DNA of 39,597 bases, taken from positions 1-39,597 of the forward strand of contig CBIHON010000047.1 of the NCBI GenBank assembly GCA_966211965.1. Reading direction: 5' to 3'. Shown piece after piece: positions 1 to 6,875 of the stretch. The notes under the pieces are model-generated. The model did not search any database. It saw only the letters and a program-made list of their open reading frames with translations, and was not told the origin of the DNA. How positions within the stretch are numbered: position 1 is the stretch's first letter; each line of letters opens with the position of its first letter. The stretch is from CBIHON01 sp966211965 (GTDB lineage: Bacteria; Pseudomonadota; Gammaproteobacteria; Burkholderiales; Burkholderiaceae_D). The translations under genes and the position numbers were made by a program.

Positions 1-2
1 GC

Positions 3-128
3 GGCACCAGCGGCACCAGCGGCACCAGTGGCACCAGTGGCACCAGTGGCACCAGCGGAACCAGCGGAACCAGCGGAACCAGCGGAACCAGTGGAACCAG
101 TGGCACCAGCGGAACCAGTGGCACCAGT
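3..128 (+). repeat. 9-bp tandem repeat encoding Gly-Thr-Ser linker
   Basis: Fourteen consecutive 9-base units of the form GGMACCAGY are present (GGCACCAGC, GGAACCAGC and their AGT variants). In the coding frame each unit reads Gly-Thr-Ser. The array may extend left of the window. The unit is a multiple of three, so copy-number change alters linker length without a frameshift. It is a protein-coding repeat and has no spacer structure. Confidence 0.95.
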
Positions 129-542
129 GGGAGCAATGGCGGCGTATCTGGAAGCTGTGGGGATATCACTTGCGATGGTGATGCAATCGAGTGCGCAATC
201 CTGCGCCTCCAGTCGAAGGAGTATTGCGAAGCGCATACGCCTACGCCGCTGTCGGAAGCAGGCGATAAACTGATTAGCGGCGACGACCCATTGGGCGATA
301 AGTTGCCGTCTCCCGGTAATGCCGCTGTGATCGATCTCGGATCGATGACGCTTAATCAAACCGGCTTTCTTGGCGGCGGCGCTTGCTTTGCCGATAAGAC
401 CTTCACCGTTAGCGGTTATACGATCACGCTCCCGCTTTCTCGCGTGTGTCCTTACTTGATCGCGCTTCGTTACGCAATCATGCTGCTTGCGCTGATTGCT
501 TCTTTCCGCATGTTGTCTGGCGTCATATTGAGGGACTTCTAA
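3..542 (+). CDS. TspB-like minor coat/adsorption protein, C-terminal part
   Basis: This is the partial C-terminal part of a larger protein whose start lies left of the window; the open frame runs from position 3 to the TAA at 540-542. It begins with about fourteen Gly-Thr-Ser units, then a Cys-containing domain (SCGDITCDGDAIECAILRL), and ends in a hydrophobic segment (around YLIALRYAIMLLALIASF) followed by a short basic tail. A low-complexity linker, a cysteine-rich domain and a C-terminal membrane anchor, just before DUF2523 and zot, fit the TspB-type gene of Neisseria-like filamentous phages, the positional equivalent of pIII. It is therefore likely the virion-tip protein that binds the host receptor and is released from the membrane at the end of extrusion. 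The family name rests on the C-terminal domain and on context. Confidence 0.75.
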   Translation, partial: GTSGTSGTSGTSGTSGTSGTSGTSGTSGTSGTSGTSGTSGTSGSNGGVSGSCGDITCDGDAIECAILRLQSKEYCEAHTPTPLSEAGDKLISGDDPLGDKLPSPGNAAVIDLGSMTLNQTGFLGGGACFADKTFTVSGYTITLPLSRVCPYLIALRYAIMLLALIASFRMLSGVILRDF

Positions 543-543
543 T

Positions 544-846
544 ATGCCCTTTCTCATTGCTGCTTTTCTCGGTGCGCTTGCCCAAGTCATGGGGTCGTTG
601 GTTGGCCGGGTTCTTCTTGCGCTTGGTATTAGTTATGTCACCTATAAAGGATTGAATATCGGCATCGATTGGATCTATGCGCAGATGCAATCGAGTCTCC
701 AATCGATGTCTTCCGATGTGGTCGATTTTCTCGCGTTCCTGTGGGTGGACAAGGCGCTTAGCACGATGTTTTCCGCCTATACGGCTGCGGTCGCGCTCAA
801 GATGGCAGGCGGCACAAGCATTACCAAAATGGTGACGAAAAAATGA
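544..846 (+). CDS. DUF2523 minor coat protein (pVI-like)
   Basis: This is a 100-residue protein with an N-terminal hydrophobic segment (LIAAFLGALAQVMGSLVGRVLLALGISYV), an amphipathic middle and a second hydrophobic stretch near residues 65-90. This size and layout, between the TspB-like gene and zot, are typical of the DUF2523 family of filamentous phages, which is thought to be the counterpart of the minor tip protein pVI. It starts one base after the stop of the upstream gene, and its TGA overlaps the ATG of zot (ATGA at 843-846), so the three are almost certainly translated as one unit. It acts in the inner membrane and then in the virion tip. Confidence 0.8.
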   Translation: MPFLIAAFLGALAQVMGSLVGRVLLALGISYVTYKGLNIGIDWIYAQMQSSLQSMSSDVVDFLAFLWVDKALSTMFSAYTAAVALKMAGGTSITKMVTKK

Positions 847-2048
847 TTATTGAAATCACCGGCTTGCCGGGTAACGGCAAGACCTTGTATGCGCTCTCTT
901 TCGTCAAGGATTGGTCCGAGCGTGATAATCGTCCGGTCTATTACTCCGGCATCAATGACCTGAAATTGCCATGGACTGAGATTGACGCTACCAAGTGGTT
1001 TGAGTGTCCGCCGAATAGCATCATTGTCATTGATGAGTGTCAGCGGATTTTCCGTCCACGCGCTAATGGCGCGGCGGTGCCGGATTACGTCAGCAAATTG
1101 GAAACGCATCGTCATCAAGGCTTGGATATTGTTCTCATCACGCAACATCCATTACTGACTGATTCTGCTGTGCGGCGGCTGGTCGGCCAGCACAAGCATG
1201 TGATACGCGCCTTCGGCATGCAGGCCGCGACCATTCATGAATGGGGATCGATTCGCGAAAACTGCGACAAGCCGGCAGGCCGTCGAGATTCGATCAAACA
1301 TCATTGGAAATACGATAAAGCTGCCTATGACTTTTACAAGTCGGCGGAAGTGCATACCGTCAAGCGCAACATTCCGATGCGGTTTTGGTTCCTACTGCTG
1401 GCACCTTTTCTGATCGCCGCGGCGGTGTGGTACGTCTGGCAGTTTGCGCATAGTAGGGCGCATCCGGAAAAGGAGAACTCGAAGGCTCCCGCCAGTGCGC
1501 CGGGTGGCATGCCTGCTTCTTCTTCCAGTGGCTCGCCTGCTGGTAATGGCAAGGCGGGTTATATGAACGTGGTGGAAGATGCAAAGCAGTTCAACTTCGA
1601 GCATAAGGCGCGTATCGAGGGTCTGCCGCACACTGCGCCGCGTTACGATGAGGTCACGAAGGCCACTACTGCGCCGCTCCCCGTTGCCTGCGTCTCCAAT
1701 GCGAATTCCTGCCGCTGTTATTCGCAACAAGGCACGATCATCAGCACGCCTGTACAGCTGTGTGCTGACATCGTCGCGAAAGGCTTTTTCGTGGACTTTG
1801 ACGATAAGGGCGGCCATGGTGAACAGCGCAAGGAGTCTGCCGCACTCGTCCAGCGTGCCGACTCTGTACCGCTCAAGCTCGCTTCAGCCGATCCGGTGCG
1901 CTCTGCGTCTGTCGAGTCAAGTCGGGTTACTGTCATGCCGTACGATGGTCCGAAACGTCCCGGTGAGAGTGCCGGATCGAGCAATGCCCCTGCGCCGGTC
2001 GCTCAAGGCGCAAAACCGAATTTCACTGCTGTGCCCGGTGCGCTATGA
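843..2048 (+). CDS. zot: Zot/pI-like phage assembly ATPase
   Basis: This 401-residue protein has the Zot/pI architecture. The cytoplasmic N-terminal NTPase domain has a Walker A motif GLPGNGKT at residues 7-14 and a Walker B motif IIVIDE at about 60-65. A single membrane segment lies at about 181-201 (FWFLLLAPFLIAAAVWYVW). A Ser/Ala/Pro/Gly-rich linker and a periplasmic domain follow, with the pattern CVSNANSCRCYSQQGT and a later Cys (STPVQLCADIV). Proteins of this family power extrusion and coating of phage ssDNA through the inner membrane; the name comes from the Vibrio CTX phage toxin, and no toxicity is implied here. It overlaps the gene on each side by four bases (ATGA), so all three are coupled. 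Confidence 0.95.
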   Translation: MIIEITGLPGNGKTLYALSFVKDWSERDNRPVYYSGINDLKLPWTEIDATKWFECPPNSIIVIDECQRIFRPRANGAAVPDYVSKLETHRHQGLDIVLITQHPLLTDSAVRRLVGQHKHVIRAFGMQAATIHEWGSIRENCDKPAGRRDSIKHHWKYDKAAYDFYKSAEVHTVKRNIPMRFWFLLLAPFLIAAAVWYVWQFAHSRAHPEKENSKAPASAPGGMPASSSSGSPAGNGKAGYMNVVEDAKQFNFEHKARIEGLPHTAPRYDEVTKATTAPLPVACVSNANSCRCYSQQGTIISTPVQLCADIVAKGFFVDFDDKGGHGEQRKESAALVQRADSVPLKLASADPVRSASVESSRVTVMPYDGPKRPGESAGSSNAPAPVAQGAKPNFTAVPGAL

Positions 2049-3163
2049 GCGCGGTCGTTTCTCTGTTGGTTGTTCCTCGCCGGTCCTTTGGCCGGGTGGC
2101 AGCGAACTATTTTTCTTCCATGGCGGTGCTGTTGTTCGGCTTGGTGTTTTACACCAAGCTGAGCCATTTTCACATCGCGTCTTATAGTGCAAGCTGGATA
2201 CCGTCCACCACGTCTTATCGGTCGGCGTCGGTTATTCGCTTTGCCGATGTGTTGACCTGGTTGTTTTACGCCTATGCGGTTCTGCTGATCCCGCACTATT
2301 ATTTTTCCGATGGTCGCAAGGGTAGGGCGCTGGCGCTGGCTGAATATTTTTTTACTGCCATTCGCAACTGGCGCATGCCGCCTTTTACAGAATCGGTGCG
2401 CCAGGCCGTGCTGTCCTGTCTGGTGAAATTCTTCTTCGTGCCGTTTGTCGTCAATGGCTTGTTAGGCCATGTCGCCGTATTCAACGGGCATATTCTGACC
2501 TTCATCAATTTGCTGCCATCGATGGGCACCATGCGGGTGGTCGCGTTCTATAACCTGCATCTGCATATGTTGCTACTGGATTTGATTTACGTGGTTGATT
2601 TCCTGCCGTTCGTCGTTGCTTATATTGTCGAAAGCCGTCTGTTGAAAAACGAAATCAAGAGCGTCGATGCCACGGTGTCCGGGTGGGTCGTGTGCCTGCT
2701 GTGCTATCCGCCTTTCAGCGGTGCACTGAGCAATTTCATCGCGTGGCAATCCGGCAGTTTCGCCCCGATGTATCCAACTTTCCCGGCATGGCTCCATCTG
2801 GTGACCAATGCCGCCTTGCTGGTCTTGTTCGCGCTGTATGCCTCGGCCAGCGTTTCGCTAGGCTGGAAGGCCGGTAACTTGACCAATCGTGGTGTAGTGG
2901 AAACCGGTCTCTATCGATACGTCAGGCATCCTGCCTACGTCACAAAAAACCTTGCATGGTGGGTGGCCGGTATCCCGGTGTTTTATGAGCTGTATTTGCA
3001 GGGCGTCGGGATGCTCCTATGGGGCGTGATTTCGCTCGGTGGCTGGTCTGCTCTGTATGTGTTGCGTGCGTTGACTGAGGAGCGGCATTTGCGGCTTGCT
3101 GGTCCTGATTACCGGTTATATGCTGACCGTGTCCCGTATCGCTTTATTCCGGGCGTCCTCTGA
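2045..3163 (+). CDS. Integral membrane methyltransferase, ICMT/PEMT-like, in phage operon
   Basis: This is a 372-residue polytopic membrane protein with hydrophobic segments at about 23-37, 66-84, 122-140, 175-195, 211-225, 250-270, 301-315 and 320-342. The C-terminal third carries the pattern of the isoprenylcysteine carboxyl methyltransferase / phospholipid methyltransferase fold: GLYRYVRHPAY at about 288-298, then EERHL at 345-349 and DYRLYADRVPYRFIPG near the end. These regions bind S-adenosylmethionine in the family. The ATG overlaps the zot stop (ATGA at 2045-2048), so it is translationally coupled to the assembly ATPase and is not a stray host gene. The substrate is unknown; envelope lipid or a virion or membrane protein are possibilities. 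The C-terminal family call is good; the phage role is inference. Confidence 0.8.
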   Translation: MSAVVSLLVVPRRSFGRVAANYFSSMAVLLFGLVFYTKLSHFHIASYSASWIPSTTSYRSASVIRFADVLTWLFYAYAVLLIPHYYFSDGRKGRALALAEYFFTAIRNWRMPPFTESVRQAVLSCLVKFFFVPFVVNGLLGHVAVFNGHILTFINLLPSMGTMRVVAFYNLHLHMLLLDLIYVVDFLPFVVAYIVESRLLKNEIKSVDATVSGWVVCLLCYPPFSGALSNFIAWQSGSFAPMYPTFPAWLHLVTNAALLVLFALYASASVSLGWKAGNLTNRGVVETGLYRYVRHPAYVTKNLAWWVAGIPVFYELYLQGVGMLLWGVISLGGWSALYVLRALTEERHLRLAGPDYRLYADRVPYRFIPGVL

Positions 3164-3189
3164 TCCTGAATCCATCGTGGGAGTGGTCA

Positions 3190-3615
3190 ATGAAAATGTT
3201 AAAAATTCTTGTGTCGTGTGTGTTGCTCTCTAGCGCGTCCAGCTGGGCGGCGAACTTCACCTGCGTTAACGGCAATGGTGCGCTGTACATGTCCGGCGTC
3301 CCATGTGCTGGTGCGCATCGCGTTGCACCAGCAATCCCGCAAGCTCCCGCAGTCTCGCCGCCTCCTGCCGTTCAGCCAGCACCGGCAGTTAATCGAGCGG
3401 TCAACGCTGGCATGCGGCCAGCGCCAGTCGTGCCGAAACCAAAGGTGAAGGATGCGCAATACAAAAGCTTGCCCGGTGATCCTGTCGGCATGACCTGTTT
3501 TTCTGCCGTCAATGGCGTAGAGGCGCAAGTGCATTGCTCGGCTAGGCATTTAAAAATGTACGAAGAGCGAAAGCGCTGTATGCGCGAACATAACTGTCGG
3601 TATTTGAAATTGTGA
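3190..3615 (+). CDS. Small exported Pro/Ala-rich phage protein, unknown function
   Basis: This is a 141-residue protein with a clear Sec signal peptide (MKMLKILVSCVLLSSASSWA, cleavage expected near ASSWA|ANF). A short Cys pair region follows (FTCVNGNG and SGVPCAG), then a Pro/Ala-rich linker at about 50-85 and a C-terminal domain with four Cys (TCFSAV, QVHCSAR, KRCMREHNCRY) that probably form disulfides in the periplasm. It starts 26 bases after the methyltransferase stop. The N-terminal part looks loosely like DUF4124-type small periplasmic domains, but I do not recognise the family. Its place at the end of the structural module suggests a virion-associated or periplasmic accessory role. Confidence 0.7.
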   Translation: MKMLKILVSCVLLSSASSWAANFTCVNGNGALYMSGVPCAGAHRVAPAIPQAPAVSPPPAVQPAPAVNRAVNAGMRPAPVVPKPKVKDAQYKSLPGDPVGMTCFSAVNGVEAQVHCSARHLKMYEERKRCMREHNCRYLKL

Positions 3616-3946
3616 TGGTGCCTAGCGTGCTTGGTTGGTGGTGATGCAGCGTCAGGCCGTCGCGGGTCGTGCGAATCTGCGGCGGGTTCATGCCGCTGGT
3701 AGTGACTCTGTACCGGCTGCTACAGCGTGATGTGTGAAGGTCGCAAGCGTATAGCGGTGCAATGCGAGGTGCACGCGGCGCAAGCAAGCGGCAGTCCTCG
3801 CGCTCTGCAAAACCGCTTTTTCTACGCATGCCGTGACGGTGTTAAGGAGGGCGGCGCCCGCGACGCGCACGGCACGGGAACCGGGACGAAGCGGCGCGAA
3901 GCGCCGCTAGAATATTACCTAGGACACTTAAGGAATAAGGAGGCAA
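3616..3946. other. Phage intergenic region, candidate origin/packaging region
   Basis: These are about 330 bases without a convincing gene, between the structural module and the replication module. In filamentous phages such a gap often holds the replication origin and the packaging signal. It contains a GC-rich imperfect palindrome at 3849-3859 and a strong hairpin at 3890-3908, then AT-rich sequence and a strong Shine-Dalgarno (AAGGAGG) for the next gene. I see no clear sigma-70 promoter. The functional assignment is inference. Confidence 0.4.
3890..3908. other. GC-rich hairpin in phage intergenic region
   Basis: AGCGGCGC, GAA and GCGCCGCT form a perfect 8-bp stem with a three-base loop. 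There is no T tract on either side; AT-rich sequence (AGAATATTACCTAGG) follows. It could be a replication or packaging hairpin, or a weak terminator of the structural operon. Confidence 0.6.
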
Positions 3947-4168
3947 ATGAACGTTTATGAGATGTATGTAGCGAACGGAAATTCTGCTGGTTTTCTTGTG
4001 AAGCGTAAGAATTGGCGTTCTCCTGTTCGTGTTGTCTCGATAGGTGGTCAATCGTCTGGGCCTTTGGTTGGCACTCCACCTTATTACGGGAATCCTGTTG
4101 TTTTGATTTATGGGGGAAAGGTGCTTAGCTGTCCAGGTACTTTCCAGTATGAACTTGTATCAGGCTGA
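3947..4168 (+). CDS. Small phage protein of unknown function (73 aa)
   Basis: This is a 73-residue soluble protein starting MNVYEMYVANGNSAGFLVKR, preceded by a near-perfect Shine-Dalgarno (AAGGAGG, five bases before the ATG), so it is very likely expressed strongly. It has a conserved-looking centre (IGGQSSGPLVGTPPYYGNP) and a final CPGTFQYEL motif. Its size and its place just before rep would suit an ssDNA-binding protein (pV-like) or another small replication protein, but I see no motif that decides this. The protein resembles small uncharacterised proteins I associate with Burkholderiales inoviruses; that is memory and not a search result. Confidence 0.75.
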   Translation: MNVYEMYVANGNSAGFLVKRKNWRSPVRVVSIGGQSSGPLVGTPPYYGNPVVLIYGGKVLSCPGTFQYELVSG

Positions 4169-4197
4169 TTAAATGAATTTGCAGTAGACAAAAAAAT

Positions 4198-4226
4198 GCC
4201 GGGATACCTCTGCCAAGGTTCCCGGC
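4198..4226. terminator. Hairpin before rep; terminator-like on minus strand or origin element
   Basis: GCCGGGA pairs with TCCCGGC, and inside it ACCT pairs with AGGT around a CTGCC loop. Seven A residues (4190-4196) precede it, so on the minus strand it reads as a strong hairpin followed by a T tract; on the plus strand there is no T tract. No minus-strand gene lies near, so it may instead be an origin or regulatory hairpin. Its left flank nearly repeats the flank of the hairpin at 7263. Confidence 0.5.
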
Positions 4227-4255
4227 TCGCATAACACCAGATAAGGACCATTGCT

Positions 4256-5077
4256 ATGCTTACCTACATCCTAGATAAGTTCGAACGTAACATCAAGGGC
4301 GATTCGTTCAACCAATGGAAAACCGTCACGATTCATGAATTCCCCAATGGCGTGGAAGCCTTCGTTGATGAGGCCAAGGAAACATGTCAAGACGGTGCGC
4401 TCTTCATCGAACAGGAAACGACCGCACGCGGCGAAGGCGATAGAGAACGCTCCATCGAGCGCGGGGCGCGTCGCGCCAAAACGCAAGTGCGGCGGCGTTG
4501 CAAGATGATCCAGGCGGATTGCATGCTGACCTTAACCTACCGCGAGAACATGACCGATGAAAACCGCGCTCAGGCTGATTTCAAGGCCTTCAGGGCGCGT
4601 CTTCGGACCTTGGGTGAGTTCCAGTATGTCGCCACCTTGGAAAAGCAACAGCGGGGCGCTTTGCATTTCCATATCGCCTGTCAGAAATTTCCGGCCTTCT
4701 TGAAGAATGAACACGGCGTGCGGGTTAAAAGCTATGACCTGTTGCGCTCCATGTGGCGGCGTGTCGTTGGCCGGGATAACGGCAATATCGACGTGACTAA
4801 ACCGCGAGGCCGCAACAGTGCGCATCGCATTGCCAGCTACATTGCCAAGTACGTGTCAAAGAATTTGGAAGATGCGAAATTCAACAAGAAAAGCTACTGG
4901 TCGAGCAAGGGTATTCCTGCACCGAAAGTCGTCAAGCTGTGGTTCTCAAGCGACACATCGACATGGGATATCGTCAGTTTGCTGGCCCAAGAATTCCACA
5001 TGCGGGGCTTTTCTGATATCGCACAATACGCTGACCGACTCAACGCGTTTCATTGGTTCGCTGCCTCCAAGCCGTAG
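4256..5077 (+). CDS. Rolling-circle replication initiator, HUH family
   Basis: This 273-residue protein has the three motifs of HUH Rep nucleases: motif I LTLTYRENM at about 91-99, the metal-binding HFH (GALHFHIACQKF) at 137-139, and the tyrosine motif IASYIAKYVSKN with Tyr195 and Tyr199 four residues apart. It should nick the plus strand at the phage origin, stay bound to the 5' end, and drive rolling-circle replication of the circular replicative form. The N-terminal about 80 residues are charged and look specific to this phage group. The ATG at 4256 follows a purine-rich stretch (AAGGA) about 10 bases upstream. It is the functional equivalent of gpII of Ff phages, but of a different Rep subfamily. 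Confidence 0.9.
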   Translation: MLTYILDKFERNIKGDSFNQWKTVTIHEFPNGVEAFVDEAKETCQDGALFIEQETTARGEGDRERSIERGARRAKTQVRRRCKMIQADCMLTLTYRENMTDENRAQADFKAFRARLRTLGEFQYVATLEKQQRGALHFHIACQKFPAFLKNEHGVRVKSYDLLRSMWRRVVGRDNGNIDVTKPRGRNSAHRIASYIAKYVSKNLEDAKFNKKSYWSSKGIPAPKVVKLWFSSDTSTWDIVSLLAQEFHMRGFSDIAQYADRLNAFHWFAASKP

Positions 5078-5128
5078 GGACCTGCGATCGCAACGTTACG
5101 TGTAACGATTTGAAGGAGAGGGGGTTCC

Positions 5129-5326
5129 ATGCCAAGGGCGCGTAAGTATGCCGACGATGCCGCAAGGGTCCGGGCGTATCGGGAAAAACATCAGCTCGTC
5201 ACGCTCTCGGTAGATCTGCCTTCCGATGTCGTTGAGGCGTTGAACGACTACCTGAAATTCAAGGATGTGACAAAGGCGGCTGTGATTGAAAAGCTGATCC
5301 GCTCACAATTGTTGCGAAAGCGGTGA
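5129..5326 (+). CDS. Ribbon-helix-helix-like small DNA-binding protein
   Basis: This is a 65-residue basic protein. After an Arg/Lys-rich N-terminus, LVTLSVDLPSDVVEALNDYL followed by a second helix (TKAAVIEKLIRSQLL) fits the ribbon-helix-helix fold: a beta strand that enters the DNA major groove, then two helices that dimerise. A good Shine-Dalgarno (AAGGAGAGG) precedes the ATG. Between rep and int, such a protein would plausibly repress phage transcription, control copy number or act as an integrase directionality factor. The fold call is moderate and the role is inferred. Confidence 0.75.
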   Translation: MPRARKYADDAARVRAYREKHQLVTLSVDLPSDVVEALNDYLKFKDVTKAAVIEKLIRSQLLRKR

Positions 5327-5427
5327 TGCAGATTTAACTTTTTTTACCATGTTTATGGGAGTTTCGTGAAATTTCCAAAGGCGTAGTATTGCTTTCTGGG
5401 AGTTAAAATAATAAAGGAGTCGTAAGT

Positions 5428-6267
5428 TTGCTTCAAAACCCCCTTTGGGATGATGCCGTTGACCGATGGCTACAAGAAAAATTAGATAAGGCGTCACTTC
5501 AATCTGACAAATCAAATATCCGGTGGCTAAACAAGCATTTGGCCGGTGTTCCACTTCAAGACATAACGCGGTCTGTTGTCGATGCGCTGATTCACAAAAA
5601 ATTGGAGACCGGGGTTTCCAACGCTACCGTTAATAGGATGCTGGCGCTACTGCGTGCTGTTTTAATTCGTGCTGTGTCAGAGTGGGAGTGGTTGTCTACA
5701 GTGCCTAGAATTCGTCTGCTACGTGAACCGCTTCGGCGGGTTCGTTTTTTGTCGCGGTCTGAGGCATTACGCTTACTTCGCGAGCTTCCTCCACATTTAT
5801 CAGATATGGCTGCATTTACCCTCGCTACTGGGTTGCGCCGTTCAAATGTAACCGGCCTTTTATGGTCGCAAGTGAATTTGACCGCTCGTGTAGCTTGGGT
5901 GCATGCTGATCAGGCGAAGGGTAGGAAAGCGATTCCGGTTCCGCTTAATGATGATGCTTATATGTTCGTCGCGAAACAGCTTGGAAAACATCCTACTCAT
6001 GTCTTCACCTATGAGGGCCATCCAGTAACACAAGTGAGTACGGCGGCTTGGTACAAGGCACTTAAACGTGCCGGCATTTCAGAGTTTAGATGGCACGATT
6101 TGCGCCATACCTGGGCTAGTTGGCATGTGCAGTCCGGCACGCCGTTATTGGCTTTACAGGAATTAGGCGGATGGGAAAGCGCGGAAATGGTACGGCGCTA
6201 TGCCCATTTAGGGGCAAGTCATTTGGCAGTTTATGCCGGTAACCTCGCATCTCTGCGGCATGGCTAG
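5428..6267 (+). CDS. int: Tyrosine recombinase, phage integrase
   Basis: This is a 279-residue tyrosine recombinase with an N-terminal SAM-like/core-binding domain (about 1-95) and a catalytic domain. Catalytic residues visible are Arg137 (ATGLRRSN), Lys164, His223 and Arg226 (WHDLRHTW), Trp249 (LGGW) and the nucleophile Tyr258 (RRYAH). The start is a TTG at 5428, supported by AAAGGAG eight bases upstream and by the absence of a good in-frame ATG. At 279 residues it is shorter than many phage integrases and lacks an obvious arm-binding domain. It should integrate the element at the tRNA-Thr gene at about 7314, about 1 kb downstream. Many inoviruses use host XerCD; this one encodes its own enzyme. 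Confidence 0.95.
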   Translation: MLQNPLWDDAVDRWLQEKLDKASLQSDKSNIRWLNKHLAGVPLQDITRSVVDALIHKKLETGVSNATVNRMLALLRAVLIRAVSEWEWLSTVPRIRLLREPLRRVRFLSRSEALRLLRELPPHLSDMAAFTLATGLRRSNVTGLLWSQVNLTARVAWVHADQAKGRKAIPVPLNDDAYMFVAKQLGKHPTHVFTYEGHPVTQVSTAAWYKALKRAGISEFRWHDLRHTWASWHVQSGTPLLALQELGGWESAEMVRRYAHLGASHLAVYAGNLASLRHG

Positions 6268-6383
6268 ATATCTATTACCCTTAAGAAAGCCTTTCTTACC
6301 TGTCGTTTTTTACAGGCTAAAACATTAGCTAATTAGCAATAATTCTGCTACGCTCTTGTCTTTCTATTTTAGAAGGAGCTGTA

Positions 6384-6875
6384 ATGTCCGGTGCTCGTCC
6401 ATCGTTTGCCAAAGCTTGGGCATTGTTCTCTAAGGTGAAAATAAGCGTTAAGGAAGTTGGCAATAAGATTGGTGGTAAGGTTAAGACTAATACCGAATCG
6501 GGTGTTTTTCAAAATGCTTGTCCCATTCGCATGAGTTATGTGTTGAATTATTCCGGGGTTCCTATTCCTGCGAGGTCGCGATATGCCGTAGTTACGGGCG
6601 ACGATCACAAGGCATATATGTATCGGGTAAATGACATGATGGACTTTCTAAGGGCTACGTTTGGGACTCCTGACTTAGAAGTTAAGTCCCCTCGCCTGTC
6701 TAGCTTCGCGGGAAAGCAAGGGATTCTCTTGATTAAGGGGCATGGGTGGCAAAATGCGCGTGGTCACGTTACTTTATGGAATGGTACTTTTTGTTCTGAT
6801 ACCTGCCATCTTACTGGTGACCCTGAAAATGGTAGCTTCACTCCTGACGTTGCGGCTTTATGGGTGCTGAAGTGA
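6384..6875 (+). CDS. tae4: Tae4-family peptidoglycan amidase effector
   Basis: This 163-residue protein matches the T6SS amidase effector 4 pattern: RPSF near the N-terminus, GNKIGGKVKTN, NACPIRMSYVLNYSG with catalytic Cys46, YMYRVNDMMDFL, then GHVTLWNG with His128 and CSDTC with Asp139 flanked by Cys137 and Cys141, a likely disulfide. In characterised Tae4 enzymes a Cys/His/Asp triad sits at almost the same positions and cleaves the D-Glu to meso-DAP bond of peptidoglycan. There is no signal peptide, as expected for an effector delivered by another machine. The Shine-Dalgarno AGAAGGAG lies just before the ATG. The stop overlaps the immunity gene. The gene is AT-rich relative to the phage structural genes and lies between int and the attachment site, where cargo genes usually sit. 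The family call is strong; delivery by a T6SS is inferred. Confidence 0.93.
   Translation: MSGARPSFAKAWALFSKVKISVKEVGNKIGGKVKTNTESGVFQNACPIRMSYVLNYSGVPIPARSRYAVVTGDDHKAYMYRVNDMMDFLRATFGTPDLEVKSPRLSSFAGKQGILLIKGHGWQNARGHVTLWNGTFCSDTCHLTGDPENGSFTPDVAALWVLK

Noticed and set aside
1..137. Regular repeats at the left edge as a possible CRISPR array
   Set aside because: The units are 9 bases with no spacers and read as Gly-Thr-Ser in the coding frame.
28..273. Pro/Ala/Glu-rich 81-residue open frame in the repeat
   Set aside because: It is an out-of-frame reading of the Gly-Thr-Ser repeat; the frame ending at 542 matches the phage minor coat protein.
843..2048. Zot as a true enterotoxin of the host
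   Set aside because: The domain order and the neighbours are those of a phage assembly ATPase; the toxin name is inherited and nothing here suggests a pathogen.
6384..6875. Tae4-like amidase as a phage lysin
   Set aside because: Filamentous phages leave without lysis, there is no holin, and a cognate periplasmic immunity gene overlaps it.
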